From Actinomycetota bacterium (GTDB taxonomy: Bacteria > Actinomycetota > Acidimicrobiia > IMCC26256 > PALSA-610): a stretch of DNA of 7,735 nt. This document shows, piece by piece, positions 5,772-7,735 of the stretch; within the stretch, counting starts at the first letter, position 1, and the number at the start of each line of letters is the position of its first letter. The notes below the pieces were generated by a model. That model saw nothing but the letters and a program-made list of their open reading frames with translations. It searched no databases and was not told the origin of the DNA. A program made the translations under genes and the position numbers. Location of the stretch: contig JAUZEI010000343.1 in the NCBI GenBank assembly GCA_030839105.1, positions 1 to 7,735 on the forward strand. The letters are read 5' to 3'.

Positions 5772-7433
5772 TCAGACTTCCATGACGACGGGAATCACCG
5801 CGGGCCGGCGGCGGGTGCGTTCGTCGATGAAGCGCGCGAGCGACTTGCGACAGTGCCGGCGCATCGTGTCGAAGTCGGTCGCGCCTTCGACCGCGGCCTT
5901 GGCGATCGACTCCCGCACGACCTGCTTGGCATCCTCGAGCAGATCCTCGGCTTCGGGCGCGTATACCCAACCCCGGGTGACGATCTCGGGCCCGGTGACG
6001 ATCTCGCCCGTCTTGGAGTCGACGGTGACGATGACGACGACCACGCCTTCTTCCGAGAGCATGCGCCGGTCGCGCAGCACACCGCGGCTGACATCGCCGA
6101 CGATCCCGTCGACGTACATGTAGCCCGCCGGCACGCCGCGCCGTTCCACCTCGGCACCGTCGGCGTTGATCGTGACGACGTCGCCGTCCTCGCAGACGAT
6201 GACGTTGTCGTCGGGTACGCCCACCTCGTGCGCAAGCTGCGCGTGATGCACGAGGTGGCGGTACTCGCCGTGGACAGGGACGAACCATTCCGGAGAAAGG
6301 AGGCTCAGCATGAACTTCAGCTCTTCTTGCGACGCGTGCCCGGAGACGTGCACCGGCGACGTGCGGTCGTGCACCACCTCGGCGCCGGCCCGGTACAGCG
6401 AGTCGATCACGCGCGACACATTCGATTCGTTGCCGGGGATCGCATGTGCACTGATCACCACGACGTCGTCGGGCGACACCTTCACGTGCTTGTGTTCGTG
6501 CGCGGCCATCAACGACAACGCACTCATCGGCTCGCCCTGCGAACCGGTGCAGATGATGCAGATGTCGCCCGGCGCGTAACGCGCGGTCTCCTCGATGTCG
6601 ATCACCGCGTACGCGGGCAGATCGATGAAGCCGCGCTCGCGCGCCATCGAGACGTTCTGCAGCATCGAGCGGCCCACGAACGCAACCTTGCGACCGTGCG
6701 CGATAGCGGCTTGCGCAACCTGCTCCACGCGGTGCAGGTGCGACGCAAAGCTCGCGATGATGAAGCGCTTCTCGGCGTGTTCGCGGAAGAGCGCACGCAT
6801 CGCCGCACCGACAGTCGCCTCCGACGGCGTGAAACCCGGGCGCTCGGCATTGGTGGAATCCGAGAGCAGCAGCCGGATGCCGCCGTCGCGGCGCGCGAGC
6901 TCACCCAGCAGCGCGAGATCGGTGTGGCGGCCGTCGACCGGCGTGAGGTCGAGCTTGAAGTCGCCGGTGTGGACGATCGTGCCCTCGGGCGTGAAGAAGG
7001 CGATGGCGAAGCCGTGCGGGACCGAGTGCGTGACCGGGATGAACTGGCAGTCGATCGGCCCGATCCGGACGCGCTCTCCGTCGGCGACGGTGATGAACTC
7101 GGTGCGATCGAGCATGCCCGCTTCGTCGATGCGGTTGCGCGCGAGCGCCAGCGACAGCGCCGAGCCGTAGATCGGGACCGACACGTCGCGAAGCAGGAAG
7201 GCCAGGCCGCCGGCGTGGTCCTCGTGCGCATGCGTGAGCAGCACGGCTTCGACCCGATCGGCGTTGTCGCGCAGGTACGTGAAGTCGGGCAGGACCAGAT
7301 CGATGCCCGGCATGTCGGCGTCGGGGAACATGATTCCGCAGTCGACGACCAGGATCCGGCCGTCGACCTCGATACAGAAGCAGTTCCGGCCGATCTCGCC
7401 GAGGCCGCCGAGAAATACGATCCGGACCGACAT
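5772..7433 (-). CDS. rnj: Ribonuclease J
   Basis: RNase J is a zinc metallo-beta-lactamase/beta-CASP nuclease with 5'-3' exonuclease and endonuclease activity in mRNA decay and rRNA maturation. The 553-residue product is the usual length. The GGLGEIGRNC start (9-18) is typical. The metal site includes HAHEDH (68-73), H136 and D158 (HTGDFK). The beta-CASP region carries SDSTNAERPG (191-200), SFASHLHR (228-235) and GSQGEP (297-302), followed by HVSGHAS (362-368), and PVHGEYRH (386-393) completes the catalytic core. The C-terminal domain (about 455-553) is present. The ATG at 7433 is chosen over a TTG at 7436 because MSVRIVFLGG matches the family start. It has no real Shine-Dalgarno, only an AGG 4 bases before the ATG, and TAGCGT lies 9 bases upstream, so a leaderless start is likely. 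It is the first gene of a two-gene operon with the SDR. Confidence 0.97.
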   Translation of the reverse strand: MSVRIVFLGGLGEIGRNCFCIEVDGRILVVDCGIMFPDADMPGIDLVLPDFTYLRDNADRVEAVLLTHAHEDHAGGLAFLLRDVSVPIYGSALSLALARNRIDEAGMLDRTEFITVADGERVRIGPIDCQFIPVTHSVPHGFAIAFFTPEGTIVHTGDFKLDLTPVDGRHTDLALLGELARRDGGIRLLLSDSTNAERPGFTPSEATVGAAMRALFREHAEKRFIIASFASHLHRVEQVAQAAIAHGRKVAFVGRSMLQNVSMARERGFIDLPAYAVIDIEETARYAPGDICIICTGSQGEPMSALSLMAAHEHKHVKVSPDDVVVISAHAIPGNESNVSRVIDSLYRAGAEVVHDRTSPVHVSGHASQEELKFMLSLLSPEWFVPVHGEYRHLVHHAQLAHEVGVPDDNVIVCEDGDVVTINADGAEVERRGVPAGYMYVDGIVGDVSRGVLRDRRMLSEEGVVVVIVTVDSKTGEIVTGPEIVTRGWVYAPEAEDLLEDAKQVVRESIAKAAVEGATDFDTMRRHCRKSLARFIDERTRRRPAVIPVVMEV

Positions 7434-7442
7434 CAAGCCTGC

Positions 7443-7448
7443 ACGCTA
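7443..7448 (-). promoter_or_regulatory. Probable rnj -10 box
   Basis: Read on the minus strand, TAGCGT fits TANNNT and ends 9 bases before the ATG at 7433 (6 before the in-frame TTG at 7436). No -35 hexamer is evident at the expected distance. It supports a very short or absent leader for rnj. Evidence is motif and spacing only. Confidence 0.4.
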
Positions 7449-7534
7449 CTGCGGCGAACACCCCGGGACGCGCCCCGTGAGGTCGACCACGCGCCGACCG
7501 CGTGCAGTCGCCTCGCGCGGCGCGCAATTCACCG

Positions 7535-7568
7535 GCTCGTCAATGTCCGGTGCGGGGCATTGACGGGC
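7535..7568 (-). terminator. Inverted repeat after the right-edge gene
   Basis: CGTCAATG (7538-7545) and CATTGACG (7558-7565) form a perfect 8-bp inverted repeat. Further pairs on both sides (7535-7536 with 7567-7568, 7547-7548 with 7555-7556) leave a 6-base loop at 7549-7554. It begins 20 bases after the stop of the minus-strand gene to the right and lies about 90 bases upstream of the rnj -10 box. That position suits a terminator of the right-hand gene better than an operator of rnj, though no T-run follows. The rest of the intergenic stretch (7449-7534) shows nothing else I can name. Confidence 0.5.
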
Positions 7569-7588
7569 GCACAAACGGGCGAAGGCGG

Positions 7589-7735
7589 CTACGCGCCGGC
7601 GGCGGCCGCCTGCTCGCGGTCCTTGGCGACCTCGTCGAGCATGGCGTACTCCTCACCGGTGTCGACCCAGTCCTCGAACTGGATGACGCCGAGCTCGGTG
7701 AAGCGCTGGCGGAGCCAACCCTTGTTGCGGTCGAG
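7589..7735 (-). CDS. C-terminal 48 residues of an unidentified protein
   Basis: The minus-strand frame is open from the right edge to a TAG at 7589-7591 and encodes a 48-residue C-terminus. It begins LDRNKGWLRQRF, has a middle rich in aromatic and acidic residues (GVIQFEDWVDTGEEY), then a helical charged stretch, and ends in an alanine-rich tail (EQAAAAGA). Coding is supported by codon usage like the neighbours, the sensible amino-acid composition and a hairpin shortly after the stop. I do not recognise the family. Many actinobacteria have dapA next to rnj, but this tail does not look to me like the DapA C-terminus. The start and most of the gene lie outside the window. Confidence 0.7.
   Translation of the reverse strand, partial: LDRNKGWLRQRFTELGVIQFEDWVDTGEEYAMLDEVAKDREQAAAAGA

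Noticed and set aside
5767..6288. In-frame upstream extension of the SDR to 6288 (429 residues)
   Set aside because: The extra residues are an out-of-frame reading of rnj and are extremely Arg-rich. The SDR fold begins just after the ATG at 5766, which is placed normally for the family.
7437..7588. Possible small RNA or riboswitch upstream of rnj
   Set aside because: Apart from one inverted repeat best placed as a terminator and a -10-like box, I see no conserved RNA motif or tRNA-like fold, and the likely transcription start leaves no leader to hold a riboswitch.
1..7735. Mobile element or defence island
   Set aside because: Base composition and codon use look even across the window, genes are core functions, and there are no transposase, integrase, att-like repeats or CRISPR repeats.

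Overview
The window is a GC-rich (roughly two-thirds G+C) chromosomal segment from what looks like an actinobacterium. An acidimicrobial or other deep-branching lineage is my guess, not something the sequence proves. The basis is the GC-rich codon usage, the set RNase J / SDR / FtsK / RimO in one neighbourhood (M. tuberculosis has RNase J, an SDR and FtsK close together), and the apparent use of leaderless starts. All genes are core or core-linked. I see no phage genes, transposases, CRISPR arrays, tRNAs or rRNAs, and no defence or biosynthetic system. I found no clearly undescribed system.

Layout from left to right. (1) 1-1413, minus: RimO, the ribosomal protein S12 methylthiotransferase, running off the left edge with an unfinished repetitive C-terminal tail. 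(2) 1414-1454: a 41-base divergent promoter region. (3) 1455-1919, plus: a 154-residue protein with an N-terminal zinc ribbon, a DUF2007-like middle and a C-terminal coiled coil. (4) 1920-2061: an intergenic stretch with a weak hairpin, a 14-base dyad beside a -10-like box, and a strong Shine-Dalgarno inside a small hairpin. (5) 2062-2388, plus: a 108-residue protein with three membrane segments and no recognised family. (6) 2411-2456: a long hairpin, probably a two-way terminator, which overlaps the last codons of the convergent ftsK. (7) 2446-4887, minus: FtsK/SpoIIIE DNA translocase with an acidic, tyrosine-rich linker. (8) 4888-4998: the ftsK promoter region with a dyad, plus GC-rich hairpins. 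(9) 4999-5766, minus: a classical SDR oxidoreductase, five bases behind (10) 5772-7433, minus: ribonuclease J. (11) 7434-7588: the RNase J promoter and a strong inverted repeat. (12) 7589-7735, minus: the last 48 residues of an unidentified protein.

RNase J and the SDR form a two-gene operon. FtsK (chromosome segregation at division), RNase J (mRNA decay and rRNA maturation) and RimO (ribosome modification) are housekeeping functions that share a neighbourhood rather than a pathway. The most interesting regularity is that rimO, the zinc-ribbon gene, ftsK and rnj all lack a usable Shine-Dalgarno but have a TANNNT box 6-9 bases before the start codon, which points to leaderless mRNAs. The 3-TM gene has a strong ribosome binding site instead, and the SDR gene, downstream in its operon, has a weak one.
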